From Mytilus galloprovincialis (lineage: Eukaryota > Mollusca > Bivalvia > Mytilida > Mytilidae): DNA of 64,000 bases. Below are positions 46,198-57,541 of the stretch, in pieces. The position numbers and the translations under genes were made by a program. Numbering within the stretch: position 1 is the stretch's first letter; each line of letters begins with the position of its first letter. Location of the stretch: assembly GCF_965363235.1 (NCBI RefSeq), contig NC_134851.1, positions 35,678,321 through 35,742,320 of the forward strand. The letters are read 5' to 3'. The notes under the pieces were generated by a model, which saw only the letters and a list, made by a program, of their open reading frames with translations, did not search any database and was not told where the DNA came from.

Positions 46198-46914
46198 TTG
46201 GTACAGGACATTTTTAAAGAAACAAATGGTGGATTGAACCTGGTTTTGTGGCATACCAAACCTCGCATTTTAACGTTCGGAGGACGTGTTTTTCAACAGA
46301 CTGGCAGCATCCCAATGGGAACAAATTGTGCCCCTCTACTTGCCGACTTGTTTCTTTATTATTATGAGCCTGACTTCATGCAGGAACTTCTTAGGAAGAA
46401 AGATAAGAAGTTAGCAATATCCTTTAACTCTACTTTCCGCTATATAGATGACGTTCTTTCACTAAACAATTCAAAATTTGGTGACTATGTGGAACGCATC
46501 TAGCCCATCGAATTGGAGATAAAGGATACTACAGATACAGTTAAGTCGGCTTCATATCTTGACTTACATCTAGAAATTGACAATGAGGGTCGGTTGAAAA
46601 CAAAACTTTACGACAAAAGAGATGATTTCAGCTTTCCAATTGTGAACTTTCCATTTCTAAGTAGCAACATTCCAGCAGCACCTGCATACGGGATATATAT
46701 CTCCCAATTGATACGATATTCCCGTGCTTGCATTTCCTATCATGATTTTCTTGATAGAGGGTTACTGCTCACAAGGAAGCTATTAAACCAAGAGTTCCAA
46801 ATGGTGAAGTTGAAATCATCCCTTCGTAAATTTTACGGACGCCATCACGAGTTGGTTGACCGTTATGGAATAACCGTTTCACAAATGATATCGGATATGT
46901 TCTTTACGTCGTAA
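46198..46914 (+). pseudogene. Reverse transcriptase fragment of a retroelement, one in-frame stop
   Basis: A single reading frame of 238 codons interrupted by one TAG at 46,501. The first part has RT motifs GSIPMGTNCAPLLADLF (about residues 36-52) and the catalytic FRYIDDVLS (80-88, YIDD box). After the stop come SYLDLHLEIDNEGRLKTKLY, FPFLSSNIPAAPAYG and SSLRKFYGRHHELV, the usual continuation of this RT group. The N-terminal RT motifs are absent; upstream DNA is repeat (TTCCTGACTTGGTACAGG), so the copy is 5'-truncated. A YIDD box with this layout fits Penelope-like or a related non-LTR class; I cannot decide. An inactive remnant. Confidence 0.8.
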
Positions 46915-47222
46915 CTACAATCCTCTTCCCTTTCATGAATGTGACCTACCGAATTAGACTATTTACCGGATTTGTAATCACATAAGCAACACGACGGGTG
47001 CCACATGTGGAGCAGGATCTGCTTACCCTTCCAGAGCACCTGAGATCACCCCTAGTTTTTGGTGCGGTTCGTGTTGTTTATTCTTTAGTTTTCTATGTTG
47101 TGTCATGTGTACTATTGTTTTTCTGTTTGTCTTTTTCATTTTTAGCCATGGCGTTGTCAGTTTGTTTTAGATTTATGAGTTTGACTGTCCCTTTGGTATC
47201 TTTCGTCCCTCATTTAATGTAA
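46915..47222 (+). mobile_element. 3' tail of the RT element
   Basis: Follows the RT frame directly: TAGACTATTTACCGGATTTG, ACGACGGGTGCCACATGTGG, CTTCCAGAGCACCTGAGATC and a terminal TGACTGTCCCTTTGGTATC block. A second, diverged piece of the same tail lies inverted at 63,780-63,905. The open frame at 46,998-47,222 is within this tail and is not a gene. Confidence 0.65.
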
Positions 47223-48449
47223 ACCAAACCAACAGACCCAATAGGTTAAAATGTCAATAATAAGGGTACAGCAGTCAACATTGTGTTATCATCTTAATCA
47301 CTCTAAAAACAAACAAACAAATAGATTAACAAACATTAACCATGGCAAAATATGTATAAGTACAGAGACATGTCATACATGTATGTACTAAGAAAGAAAC
47401 ACAAAAAGGCATGTAGAAAAGGCATATTAACAAAAATAAAGGACAATAATACAAAAATTGTCACCAAAGAGATAAGTCTGACTCTACAGTAATAATGAAC
47501 AGGAAAATATTCCAAAAGGGAATCGATATGTAATTTTATCATGATCTTGTTTACTTTTTAATTTATCTAAGGCAATAATTCCGTTTTTATATCAGGGCTA
47601 GTAAATGCAGTCTACCATAGGAGTAAGTATACAGCATTAAACAGGAAAATATTCAGTCCAATGGGGAATCTGTACTGTTATCATAGTTTGTATTCATCCG
47701 GTTTGAAATATCGCGCGCTAAGATAAGTTATGTATAATTTACATTTATATTCTTTTCATGCTTATGGAGGTCACTGAACTTGTGTCTTTAAACGGTTACA
47801 AAACATAAAGATGTGTCGTAGAAAATATAGCTGAACGCATTTCACAGGTAAACTTTCTTGTACAATATCTCATTGTGTCTGTTTTTTCTTATAATTTTCA
47901 TACGAATGATCACAAACATAATATTTCGTGAAACACTGATTTTTATATTTAGAAAAGAAAAAAAAATTGTGGAAAATTTGTGATGTAATTTAACTTCCTT
48001 GTGTTCAGATTTCGTTTTCCTCATTGTCGCAATGAAATTACAATTCGATCGACTGGTTTCTCGAGACTGGTTTACTGAAATTTACATTTCCCAACCATTC
48101 GGTATTCAAAAGCTTCCAGCTTCTACTCGGACTTTTTAAAACGTCACAAGTGTCTGAGCAGAAAGTTGACGAACCAAGTTTATCGAGAACTTTATACTCC
48201 TGGTTATTTCAAAGAACGTTTCCTCCTTTTTTCTGTATAAGTTCATCCATGGGTATTACATATATGGTTCATCGGAAGATACCAAGACATTGTTGATAAA
48301 TGTATTCCGTATCAACTTCAAAAATAATACACAATGGCCGTGAAGTATAGATTCTTGGTACTGATATTGTTTTACATCTTAATACGTGTTGAAGTATTAT
48401 TTTATTTGTCTGTGTAAATTAATACTTTTAATGGTTATATAGATATAGG
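47223..48449. other. Intergenic; possible orphan leader-peptide exon
   Basis: No full gene. A 27-codon frame (ATG 48,334, stop 48,415-48,417) encodes MAVKYRFLVLILFYILIRVE and a few more residues, shaped like a secretion signal, with a potential GT donor at 48,394. No downstream exon that it could join was found. The rest is AT-rich with a GTAAATGCAGTCTACC phrase (47,597) shared with 45,597. Confidence 0.3.
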
Positions 48450-48770
48450 AAGATGTGGTATGAGTGCCAATGAGACAACTCTCCATCCATATAACAATTT
48501 ATAAAAGTGAACCATTATAGGTCAAGGTACTGCCTTCTACACAAAGCCTTGGCTTACACGAACAACAAGCTATAAAGGGCCCCAAAATTACTAGTATAAA
48601 ACCATTCAAACGGGAAAACCAACGGTCTAATCTATATAAACAATAAGAAACACGTATAAATTACATAAACAAACGACAACTACTGTACATCAGATTCCTG
48701 ACTTAGGACAGGTGCAAACATTTGCATCTGGATTAAACGTTTTAATGGTACTAAACCTTCTTCATTTTTC
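48450..48770 (+). repeat. Dispersed repeat family A running into a family B-like end
   Basis: Starts GGAAGATGTGGTATGAGTGC and CAATGAGACAACTCTCCATC, followed by the A-rich body (AACGGGAAAACCAACGG). It ends with AGATTCCTGACTTAGGACAG and a GGATTAAACGTTTTAATGG stretch that matches the family B/RT-element junction sequence. Confidence 0.7.
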
Positions 48771-49127
48771 TGAGACAATAGTATAACATCACAACATAGA
48801 AACACACACGATAAAATATCAATTGGAAGGCTTAACTCAATCAAAAAACATTTATTTATATAAATAGTCTATTTATGGTAATGTCCATTTGGCGTTGCTC
48901 GGTATACTTATACATCCCGTCATTGTGTTATTGTGCTATGGTAAATCGTTGTGCTTTGTCTTTCGATTTTGCTGTGGTGCTTTGTATATATACGGTTTTG
49001 TTTTCATTGTCAATATATTTCTTTATTTTTATAGTGATTAGGATTATAAAATAAAGTTAACTGCTGTACCCCTATTTTTAACATTTTTACCTATTACCGA
49101 GATGTCTGTTTGTTTTGTTTACACATT

Positions 49128-49345
49128 GTCAATATAATGGAACTGTCATACAAGTGAGAGGTTTTCGCTTGCGATAAAATCAGGTGAAATCCATCATTTT
49201 CTTCATAAGAAAATGCTTGTACAAAGTCAGGAATATGACAGTTCTTTTTAATTAGTTTTATGTGTTTGAGCTTTTGACTTAATTTACCATTTAATTGGGG
49301 ATTATCCGTTTTGAATTTTCATCGGAGTTCGATATTTTTGTTATT
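49128..49345 (+). repeat. Dispersed repeat family B
   Basis: Contains ACTGTCATACAAGTGAGAGG, AAATCAGGTGAAATCCATCA, ACAAAGTCAGGAATATGACA and the AATTTTCATCGGAGTTCGAT end, in family order. Confidence 0.65.
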
Positions 49346-50154
49346 TAACTTTTTATCCTAATTCATATTTGTGTTAATATTCAGATAGATTAATTATGGA
49401 TTGTATCATTTTTAGAACATACTCAGCCATTAAATATTGAAATATTAAATATAAAGTAATAAATTTAACCTACTGCAGAAGAAATCCCCCACAAAATATC
49501 TCATGACTATTTCATTCCATCTGTTTAAAAGGACTATTAAATATGATTTACAAATCTTTTAATAACAATGTAAAGACACAAAGTGAGCTTATAATTAGAT
49601 TTTATTATAACAATGGGAGAGATTAATATTGTAAGGTCACTCGAAGGTGTGTATATATTCTAAATTGGTCAGACAATACATGGTCAAGTTTTAAGTACAT
49701 CAAAACTCTAACCTACGCCTAGATCTTTAAGTACTCATAAAACATGACCAAGCATTATCTAACCTATATGTATTTTTTAGTGACAGACTTGGACAATTGA
49801 CTATTTTTGTCATAATTATTACTCACTTCCGTTTTCTATTATGATGGTCACTGTTTTCATGCTTGATTAAGCACATTTCATTGGTTATATATCTTTTGGT
49901 GGTGTATTTCTATCGAATTTGATTAATTTCCGTACCCGAGACACGTATCATATATTTCCTTCTGTCTTGATTGGTTGTATTTGCTGTTTCATAGTGTACG
50001 TATTTTTATTTCAAGGAATTCCACAATTATTTCAGGTCAGTTTGTTTAGTTTATCTCTAGATATTCTGTTTGTTAGATACTTTATTTCATCGTAATTGTA
50101 TTACTAGACCAATCATTATTTCACTAACAAGTTCCTTTCCATTTTAGCACCATG

Positions 50155-50310
50155 ACTTCCATGGGCGTATCCAGTCATTTAAAAATGAAGGGTGGTGGTT
50201 CAAACCCAGGATATAAAGGGGTCTCCATCCATTTGTCCCCATTCAAAAGTATTGATTGTAAAAAAATAGGGGTTACCAGCCCCCGGACCCCCTTTTGGAT
50301 CCGCCTCATA
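50155..50310. mobile_element. GGATCC-terminus element, second copy
   Basis: Left ATGGGCGTATCCAG and right CTTTTGGATCCGCCTCAT are imperfect inverted repeats. The interior GGGGTCTCCATCC and TGTCCCCATTCAAA match 10,279-10,382. About 156 bp; the open frame over it is spurious. Confidence 0.6.
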
Positions 50311-50754
50311 ACTTGTAGTAGGAATGTGTATAATGTGGTTTCTGAATGAATAAGGTATGTTTTTTAACGTTATGGTTAATTATACCATTTTTTCAAATAT
50401 GAACGTATTCACACCACTTATTTTACTATGAGTATAAACAAACCTGTATATCCAGTTTTTTTTTTATATCAGGCCTGGCTAGACCTAGATGAATAAATTA
50501 TTAATCATTTTCAGTTTTAAGTATTATAAACTGGACTAGATTTTGATAGTAATTTTTTATCGTTCATGCAGAAAGTACCAAAATATACTAAGTTGGAAAG
50601 ATAGTTTAGTAATATATAAACTGACCTTGTAACTGATGTGTCAATCAATAAAGCATACATTATTTAAATAATGCAGTGAAACTTGTTTAAACTGAACCTC
50701 TTTAGGACTTAAGATTTTGTTTGGTTTTGGCCGATGTTCGGTTTTATCAGGTTC

Positions 50755-51085
50755 ACAACGCTTACAATTTGAGATTGTAACACAGTGATAACTACTGTAA
50801 CCATATTTTGACTATTTTACCGATTATGTCTGTTTTGTTCACGCATCGTTGTAAAAATAACGCAATTTGATGCGACTGTTATAAACATGAGAGGTTTTGC
50901 GCTATAAAACCAGGTGCAATTCACCATTTTCTACCTTTGAAAATGCCTGTACCAAGTCAGAAATATGACAGTTGTTGTACATTCGTTTGATGTGTTTTAT
51001 CCTTTGATTTTGCCATTTGATTAGGGACTTTCCGTTTTGAATTTTCCTCGTAGTTCAGTATTTTTGTGATTTTTACTTTTTGATA
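50755..51085 (+). repeat. Dispersed repeat family B
   Basis: From AGATTGTAACACAGTGATAA and ACCATATTTTGACTATTTTA through ATAAAACCAGGTGCAATTCA, CCAAGTCAGAAATATGACAG to TTTTCCTCGTAGTTCAGTAT. The copy at 55,262-55,575 matches it over its whole length. Confidence 0.75.
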
Positions 51086-51624
51086 TGACGGTGCTTAATA
51101 ACATGTTTAGTAAATACAGCTTTTCGGTTTATGCAGGATTCGATTTTGCCAGGTTTCACTGTACTGACACGTTTGTATTATTACCAGACAATACAAGACA
51201 CAATCAAAGACAATTAAAATGTTTTGTGACGAAGACAACGACAAAGATAAATTTTTATAATTCCAAACTTCAAATAATATGTGGTCTACATAAATACATA
51301 AACATTTGTATGTACTGTCTTTTAAGCATGTTTGAACTGTCATTTACATGTCATTTTGTTTAAAACTACAATTGCCCATTTTGATTTTATCATATAAGTG
51401 TTCACTTACAACTTAATTTTTACATCAATAGTATGCATGTTATTCATTTTAATTTGTGTTTAATTTCTTGTAACATGTTTGATTATAATAGCTGTTTCTG
51501 ATTAAAAGGAATGTCCATGGAAAAGGATTTACATTATAATTAAATGTATCATCTCCCTCACAAAGCATGCTCTTCATTTTCGAACTTTTTTTGTCATTTT
51601 TTATTTGCCTTTTATTTTATATGA

Positions 51625-51668
51625 GCGTCACTGATGAGTCTTTTATAGATGAAACGCGCATCTGGCGC
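51625..51668 (+). ncRNA. Solitary hammerhead ribozyme motif, decayed
   Basis: GCGTCA, intact core CTGATGA (51,631-51,637), stem II GTCT/AGAT, GAAA (51,651-51,654), stem III ACGC/GCAT with one mismatch, cleavage triplet ATC, then TGGCGC which now pairs fully with GCGTCA. Flanking TCCTGGTATTTATGATAAGT matches the array unit, so this is a single relict of the same family. The stem III mismatch (G to A) probably weakens it. Confidence 0.65.
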
Positions 51669-52171
51669 AAATACCAAAAAATGTTTATCCTGGTATTTAT
51701 GATAAGTTTATTGCGAAGAAAAATATAAAGATTCATCCTCTGAAACCCTTCTTGAGAACGTAAGGGTTCAAAACCCTTTAAGTAAGAAATGTTGATTAAT
51801 TTGACTCTTTTATGTTAACAAAATGCCTCACATCAAACACTAAATATTCTTTTTGATATATTAACATTTATAAGATAACACTGCTAATAACTACTTCATT
51901 AAGTATAAAATCTTATCGCTCTGCTGCTGCTTCTTTATGGACAAGTTTCCCATACCACATCAGGACTAAAACGAACTTCACACATTTTAGAAGTCTTGTT
52001 CAGTTTTGAAGTGGATCGTACTTGTTTTGCTCTCTGTCTACATGTAGTTTTTTTGAAACATTTTTTTTTGCTGCATTAACACCATTGATGGCATTGGAAG
52101 TTTTTATATTTTACTTCTAAGAAGAGTTATTAGTTAAGATGTTAAAGGTTGCGTCATATTGCCGATACAAT

Positions 52172-52352
52172 TACAATCAAACTCTTTTAAGAAACCACTT
52201 AAGGGAGAGCACACAAGTGGTCTCTTAAGACAGGTGGTCTATAAATACAGGTTCAATTCATATGAAATGTACTACAGAGGTATCTAAAATTGGCGGTCTT
52301 TAACACAGGTTTTTGCTTACTACAGGTGGTCTCTAAAGTAAGTTTGACTGTA
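52172..52352. mobile_element. MITE-like element, TACAGTCAAACT termini
   Basis: Left TACAATCAAACTCTTTTAAG and right (opposite strand) TACAGTCAAACTTACTTTAG, about 180 bp. Inside are GTGGTCTCTTAAGACAGGTG and GGTGGTCTCTAAAGTAAG phrases. Just upstream of the TRIM-like gene. Confidence 0.6.
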
Positions 52353-52508
52353 TACTGATATTCAAGTATCGGCTTTGGCATATTTTATTACAGTGATTGA
52401 TTCTTATCGTATTGCTGTGATATACATAGACACCCCGAAATATCAACAGAATCTATTGCAAAAATTTCTAGCTGAAGTACTGAACACATTGAAAGATTTA
52501 TATTTGAT

Positions 52509-52720
52509 TACTATGGATTCATATTTTCGTGGGTATCAATTTTGTTGATTGAGAATAACTTGGCGTTTTTATGGGTATTTGATTTCGTGTTTTTTGCCTA
52601 TCTCTGCATACACAATAAATAGACAATTTGTTATTCGTTGAACATTTGAATTTGTGGTTCACATGTTCCCACGAAACTCACGAAAATTGGTATCCAACGA
52701 ATAATAATGAACCCACAGTA
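52509..52720. mobile_element. Tc1/mariner-type MITE
   Basis: Inverted ends CTATGGATTCATATTTTCGT and (opposite strand) CTGTGGGTTCATTATTATTC, flanked by TA on both sides, as in TA-targeting elements. About 212 bp, no coding capacity. It lies about 100 bp 5' of the splice acceptor of the TRIM-like gene and may sit in its intron. Confidence 0.7.
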
Positions 52721-52817
52721 TTAGTTTACTTGTTATAAAATGCGAACTACAGAACACATTTTGAGAACGATTTTGTTTTTTTAACATATATATGTCTTTC
52801 CATTTTAGGAAGTCCAA

Positions 52818-53888
52818 ATGGCTTCAGACAAACCTGTACCTTGTGGACCATGTAAGTTTGATGATTTCACGATTGAAGCAGGAAGTTGGTGTACAAATTG
52901 CGAAGAAGGATTATGTGAAGATTGTGAAAACGTTCACAGAAAAATCAAATTATTACGAAACCATAAGGTTATTTCAATAGAAGATTATCGTAAGATCGAA
53001 AATGTTTCAATTTCCCTGATTTGTGAACATCATGGAGAAAACTTTGAGTGGTTCTGCCAAAATCACGATAAACTCCTATGTATGGTTTGTGTCACGTCAA
53101 ATCACAAGTCATGTACTGGTGTTATATCAATAAGTGCTGCCTCAAAAAATGCAAAACAATCAACTGCTTTATCTGACCTTGAAAAAGAAATCCAGGGAAC
53201 ACTTCTTAACGTGCAAGAATTCACCAAAAATCGTGAATCCGCTTCTAAGGAAATTGAAAAGCAAGAACTAATAGTTAAAAACATTGTTTTTGAAACTAGA
53301 ACAAAAATAAACAGCTACCTAGACAGCCTACAGGAAAAACTATTGCTCAAACTAGGATCTATATCTGACAATTGTAAATCGAAAAACAAGGAATTCCTTC
53401 AAAAGCTAGAATCAAAAACAGAAATGCTAACCAAACTAAAGGAACAGACCCTTCACTTGAAACAATTGTCTTCTGATATACAAGTGTTTCTAGGAACGCG
53501 CCAGGTCAATAAACGGATCGTTAGCGAGATCAAATCTCTGAAGACTGAAATAGGTGCTACTAAGGATTATGAATTAAAAGTTGATATTCATAGTTTAATT
53601 GAAAATTTCTCAAAAAAAGTTGAGGACTTTGAGCAAATAAAGGTATTGGAAAGTTGTACCGAGTTAGAATTCAGAGACTACAAAATTGATCAAACTAAAA
53701 TTGAGACCAAAGTTCCAACATCAGGAATCCTTTCCGACATGAAACTGCAGTTAATTAAAACATTTCAAATGAAGAGGGAAACCGATTATGTAATAGATGT
53801 TAGAGGTTGTGTCATATTACCGAATGGTAATTTGTTGATGACGAATTACTCGAAACAAAATCAGCTCGTAGAGTATAAATATACTTAA
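52818..53888 (+). CDS. RING-less TRIM-like B-box protein, truncated copy
   Basis: 356 codons from ATG 52,818 to TAA 53,886-53,888. Two zinc-binding B-box-like modules: C9-C12-C25-C28-C33-C36-H40 and C69-H72-C80-H83-C88-C91-H96. A coiled coil spans about 115-290 with the paralogue-conserved FLGTRQVNKRIVSE; the chain then enters the first blade of an NHL/YncE-like propeller (LPNGNLLMTN) and stops. There is no RING domain. Just before the ATG, TTCCATTTTAG is a good splice acceptor, so a 5' UTR exon lies upstream. Compared with 61,437-63,113 the frame has lost 31 codons at the point of the stop. It could still make a B-box/coiled-coil protein, or be a pseudogene. TRIM-like proteins of this type are abundant in bivalves; substrate unknown. 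Confidence 0.75.
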   Translation: MASDKPVPCGPCKFDDFTIEAGSWCTNCEEGLCEDCENVHRKIKLLRNHKVISIEDYRKIENVSISLICEHHGENFEWFCQNHDKLLCMVCVTSNHKSCTGVISISAASKNAKQSTALSDLEKEIQGTLLNVQEFTKNRESASKEIEKQELIVKNIVFETRTKINSYLDSLQEKLLLKLGSISDNCKSKNKEFLQKLESKTEMLTKLKEQTLHLKQLSSDIQVFLGTRQVNKRIVSEIKSLKTEIGATKDYELKVDIHSLIENFSKKVEDFEQIKVLESCTELEFRDYKIDQTKIETKVPTSGILSDMKLQLIKTFQMKRETDYVIDVRGCVILPNGNLLMTNYSKQNQLVEYKYT

Positions 53889-54410
53889 TTCTTGGAAATA
53901 AGAAATACTCATTCTTTTCGCGCCGAAAAAGAAATTCGATTACCAAGTAAAGGCTATGGAGTATCACACGAGGATGGCAGACTTTATGTAAAAAGTGGAA
54001 ACTCTACAATACAAGTCATGGATTTATCCGGAAAACAATTGGAAACATTGAAATTATCATCTGATAGTGTATTAAACATTACAACTAGCAGAGACAAGAT
54101 ATTCTACACAGATTACAAAAAGAACATAGTACATTGTTGTCGTTTGAATGGAGAAGAGTTATGGCAGGTTAAAAGGGAATCCGTTTCACACCCTTATGGT
54201 GTAACAGTAGACCATGACCGTAACGTTTATGTTGTCGGTCTTGTATCAAATAATCTTACAATCATACAACAAGATGGGAAAGACAGTAAGACACTACTGA
54301 CAGAATCAGATGGACTTTTCTATCCCCAAGCTGTGGACTTTGATATGGATAAAAGAACACTACTCATATGTAATAAAGGAGGGAAAGTTTCAATGTACAA
54401 AGTCGTGTAA
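53889..54410 (+). pseudogene. Propeller remnant in frame after the stop of the TRIM-like copy
   Basis: 173 codons in the same frame as 52,818-53,888, separated only by TAA. It encodes the remaining blades (GYGVSHEDGRLYVKSG, GEELWQVKRESVSHPYGV, NNLTIIQQDGKDSKTLLTES, MYKVV then TAA). The frame has no further damage, so the disruption is recent, or readthrough or a spliced isoform preserves it. Not an independent gene: its first ATG (53,892) lies in the middle of a blade. Confidence 0.75.
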
Positions 54411-55261
54411 CGCTTTTACATCGTATTAAATGAGAATATTTCGTAAGACTTCGCATGTTTACTGATAAAAACAGTGATTTGTTATATTTTTAACTAAATT
54501 ATCATATGGAAAGTTCTGGTTGAAACTCTGATAATGTTTTGTTACTCGTATTTTTATTAGGATTTCTCTGTCTTAGATTAGAATATTCAAGCTTCTAATT
54601 TTGCTTTTCACTACTGAGCTCAATCGTATCTGTGTTCAAGGCGTTTGGCGTCTCATTGGGTGAATTTAGTGCGTGACAGGTTGCATTATCTGGTCCGTTA
54701 AGGCAGAATTGTAATGTACCACCTTTTGGTTCGGAATTACACTTTGTGAAATAATATAAAAATAAAGATATGTGGTATGAATGTCAATGAGAAAACTATC
54801 CACCAGAGTTGATACATGAAATAGCATGTTTTGATACAGAAATGTAATGAAGTGTAGAATTTTTCATTAGAATAAAGACATTCATCTCATTTGTATCTGC
54901 TGTAAGAGCATTAACAGTACTAATTTTTCTGCACCAGAAATGCATTTTGACAAACAATTTCTCTTCACGAATGCTCCAGGACAAAATCTTTGAATATTAA
55001 AAAAGATATAACTTTGAGGACCCGATTTAACATATAGGACCCGAATCATAGTCAAATACGGACAAGGAATCAGAGCTTAGCGTAATGGAGATATATGTCT
55101 TGATTTCAAAAAATGATAAGGTAGTAATAGCAATGACTGGTCAAATTTCTTTGTGACGTTTGCATTTTCTGACGCGCCCAACACGCAAAACAAGGAATGT
55201 GTTTTTTTTTAATTTGATAGATGCTTTTTGTGCTTTTTGTATATGATTGTTTGTCTTCAGA
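54411..55261. other. 3' flank of the TRIM-like copy, repeat fragment
   Basis: A family A fragment occurs at about 54,765-54,810 (TATGTGGTATGAATGTCAAT, GAGAAAACTATCCACCAGAG). Otherwise unremarkable. Confidence 0.5.
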
Positions 55262-55575
55262 TTGTAACACAGTGATGACTGCTGTAACCATATTTTGACT
55301 ATTTTACCGATTATGTCTGTTTTGTTCACGCATCGTTGTAAAAATAACGGAATTTGATGCGACTGTCATAAAAGTGAGAAGTTTAGCGTTATAAAACCAG
55401 GTTCAATCCACCATTTTCTACATTTGAAAATGCATGTACCAAGTCAGGAATATGACAGTTGATGTCCATTCGTTTGATGTGTTTTATCATTTGATTTTGC
55501 CATTTGATTACGGACTTTAGTTTTGAATTTTCCTCGGAGTTCAGTATTTTTGTGCTTTTTTTTTACACTGTACAA
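55262..55575 (+). repeat. Dispersed repeat family B
   Basis: Close match to 50,755-51,085: AACACAGTGATGACTGCTGT, TTTACCGATTATGTCTGTTT, ATAAAACCAGGTTCAATCCA, CCAAGTCAGGAATATGACAG, CCTCGGAGTTCAGTATTTTT. It ends in a T run. Confidence 0.75.
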
Positions 55576-55864
55576 GAGAAATCCAAATATTTGAACTAAC
55601 AAACACTCATACAAAAGTGAATGAACTTATTAAACGAATTGGAACATAAGTCCACAACAAAAAAAATTCCAAAAACAAAATAAGGTCTGTGTGCTGACAG
55701 GAAATACTGTGTAGTGTCGATTACAGCAGTTCTTTCTCATAACAATCATGTATCGACCGTACTCCTTGAAAATGAAAGTCGTTACGTTAATAGATCCTAG
55801 TTTTATCATAAATTTGTTTAGTATCAATCTCAAGGAGAGATCACGATAGAAAACATACTTTTTT

Positions 55865-55996
55865 TTTAGTTTCGGTAGTATCGTTAGGGTTTGAGTTTGG
55901 CAAAACCTTTTAGGTCCTCAATTTTCTTTAACATGTTTTAACATTATTAATTTTTTGGAGACAGGAATTTTTTGTACACTCCTTTTGCATCTGGCT
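55865..55996 (+). repeat. Degenerate fragment of the hammerhead array unit
   Basis: GTTTGGCAAAACCTTTTAGG, GTCCTCAATTTTCTTTAAC and TTTTGCATCTGGCTA parallel the array unit's TTTGGCAAAACTTTTAGG, GGTCCTCAATGCTCTTCAAC and GCGCGTCTGGCG. The catalytic core is eroded beyond recognition. Confidence 0.5.
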
Positions 55997-56470
55997 AAAA
56001 AAAATATAATAAAAATATGGATATGTTGTATGATTATCAATGAGACAACTATCCATAGAGAACTTAGATTTGAATTATAGTTTTTGTTTTATTGCAAATT
56101 CTTCTGGTTTTTGTTTCCTCAAAAATTAAATTAGAAAGTGGGAATCTTCATGTAAAAGGGAAATTGAATTTACAATACACATGATAGAGTAATATAATAT
56201 TTCGCAAAAAGCTATTTGATACGTAATACTCCAAAGCTGTTTCTAAATGAAGCAATATGTCATATATTTTAAAACAAATAACGAATTAACCCCATAATTT
56301 GAACCAACGACACACGTATTGTCATTAAATAGTATACACCTATGGACTGGGTGTGAGGGTAATAGCAAGTTTGTTGTACCTGAGATACCAATTATTGCTC
56401 GAGGCGAAACCAAGGGCAATAGTGTGTATGGGAAGGGACATAAACTTACCTATTACGCGCACAACCAGTC

Positions 56471-57115
56471 AGGTGGCAGGTACCAGTTTTGGTGTACCAG
56501 AACATGTGTCCCACGCAGAAATTTTGTTATAGTTAAGTATTGAGGTATATAACTGCATCATGTGGACTGAAAAAATAAATGAATGTAAATTCTAGGCTAT
56601 TGTTCTACACAAGTAAGTAGTTGCATACACAGGTTGGGGATTTCCTTCACATATAGGTCCAATCAGATGTCAAAATTGTGGTCTCCTCACTTGACGGCAT
56701 CCAATCACAGTGGGGGAAAAATTCAGTTTTATGTAAACAAAAATATCTTGAGATTTTGATGGTAAGGATAGGTTCGGACAAGGCTCTAATTCACTGAATA
56801 TCCTTTCTCTCTTGAATTTTGGCTAAAATTCTTGTCGGCTTTTAGCAGGATTTTGCAGGTGAGGATTAGATTGGTATCAGAGCATCACATTTTTTGCCTT
56901 ATTTGCAATGCATTTATAAATTTTTAAATTTCCATGCTGGACAGACACCCAAATTTATAGGTTTTCTATATATTAACATAAGCACGCACACATCTTAGTT
57001 CCTTGAAACCATACATTTTATTTGTATATAAACTTGAATGAATTTTCAAGAAAATAAAATCATAAATCCATGAAATTCTAAAGATTTATTGATAAATAAC
57101 TGGTTTCTGCCACCT
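56471..57115. mobile_element. 645-bp inverted-terminus element, copy 1
   Basis: Starts AGGTGGCAGGTACCAGTT and ends with the complement of AGGTGGCAGAAACCAGTT (16 of 18 positions). It is non-coding; the open frame reaching 56,543 only runs into it. The same element recurs at 58,193-58,837, same orientation and length. Confidence 0.85.
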
Positions 57116-57541
57116 TAAGCCTAAACATGATTTTAACATATCACAAAATGTGCCTTTTTAAGAGTTCTACAGGTGTGTGGTAATATATTTCTTTTATTGA
57201 CAGTCAATGTATAGGTCTGTCTGCAAGCAAATAGTTTTTACATGGATTTTAAGAATTATCAAATATCAAGACAGATAACTCTGTATCCCAATACAAACAA
57301 TGACATTCAATTGATTAGTTTTAAAGTGATTATGTTCACCAAACAATGATTTTATATCATAAATTATATGGAAATAGCAATTACAAAGAGAGAAAAAAGT
57401 AAAATAAGCCTCAGCATAGTACAAGAAAAAGCTGATTATACTGTATATTATCTGTTATAATGATTTATTTCATATGATATGGACATTTTCTTATTTATTT
57501 ACTTTTTAACTATGAATATATGAATTCTTCTTTTTTTATAG

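Noticed and set aside
46998..47222. 74-codon hydrophobic frame
   Set aside because: Lies wholly in the 3' tail of the RT element, a non-coding repeat.
51650..51662. Apparent compensatory base change in the solitary hammerhead
   Set aside because: Both changes are CpG to TpG or CpA, and the real stem III is weakened, so this is not evidence for selection.
53892..54410. Independent 172-aa gene
   Set aside because: It is in frame with, and homologous to the C-terminal part of, the TRIM-like gene; its ATG is internal to a propeller blade.
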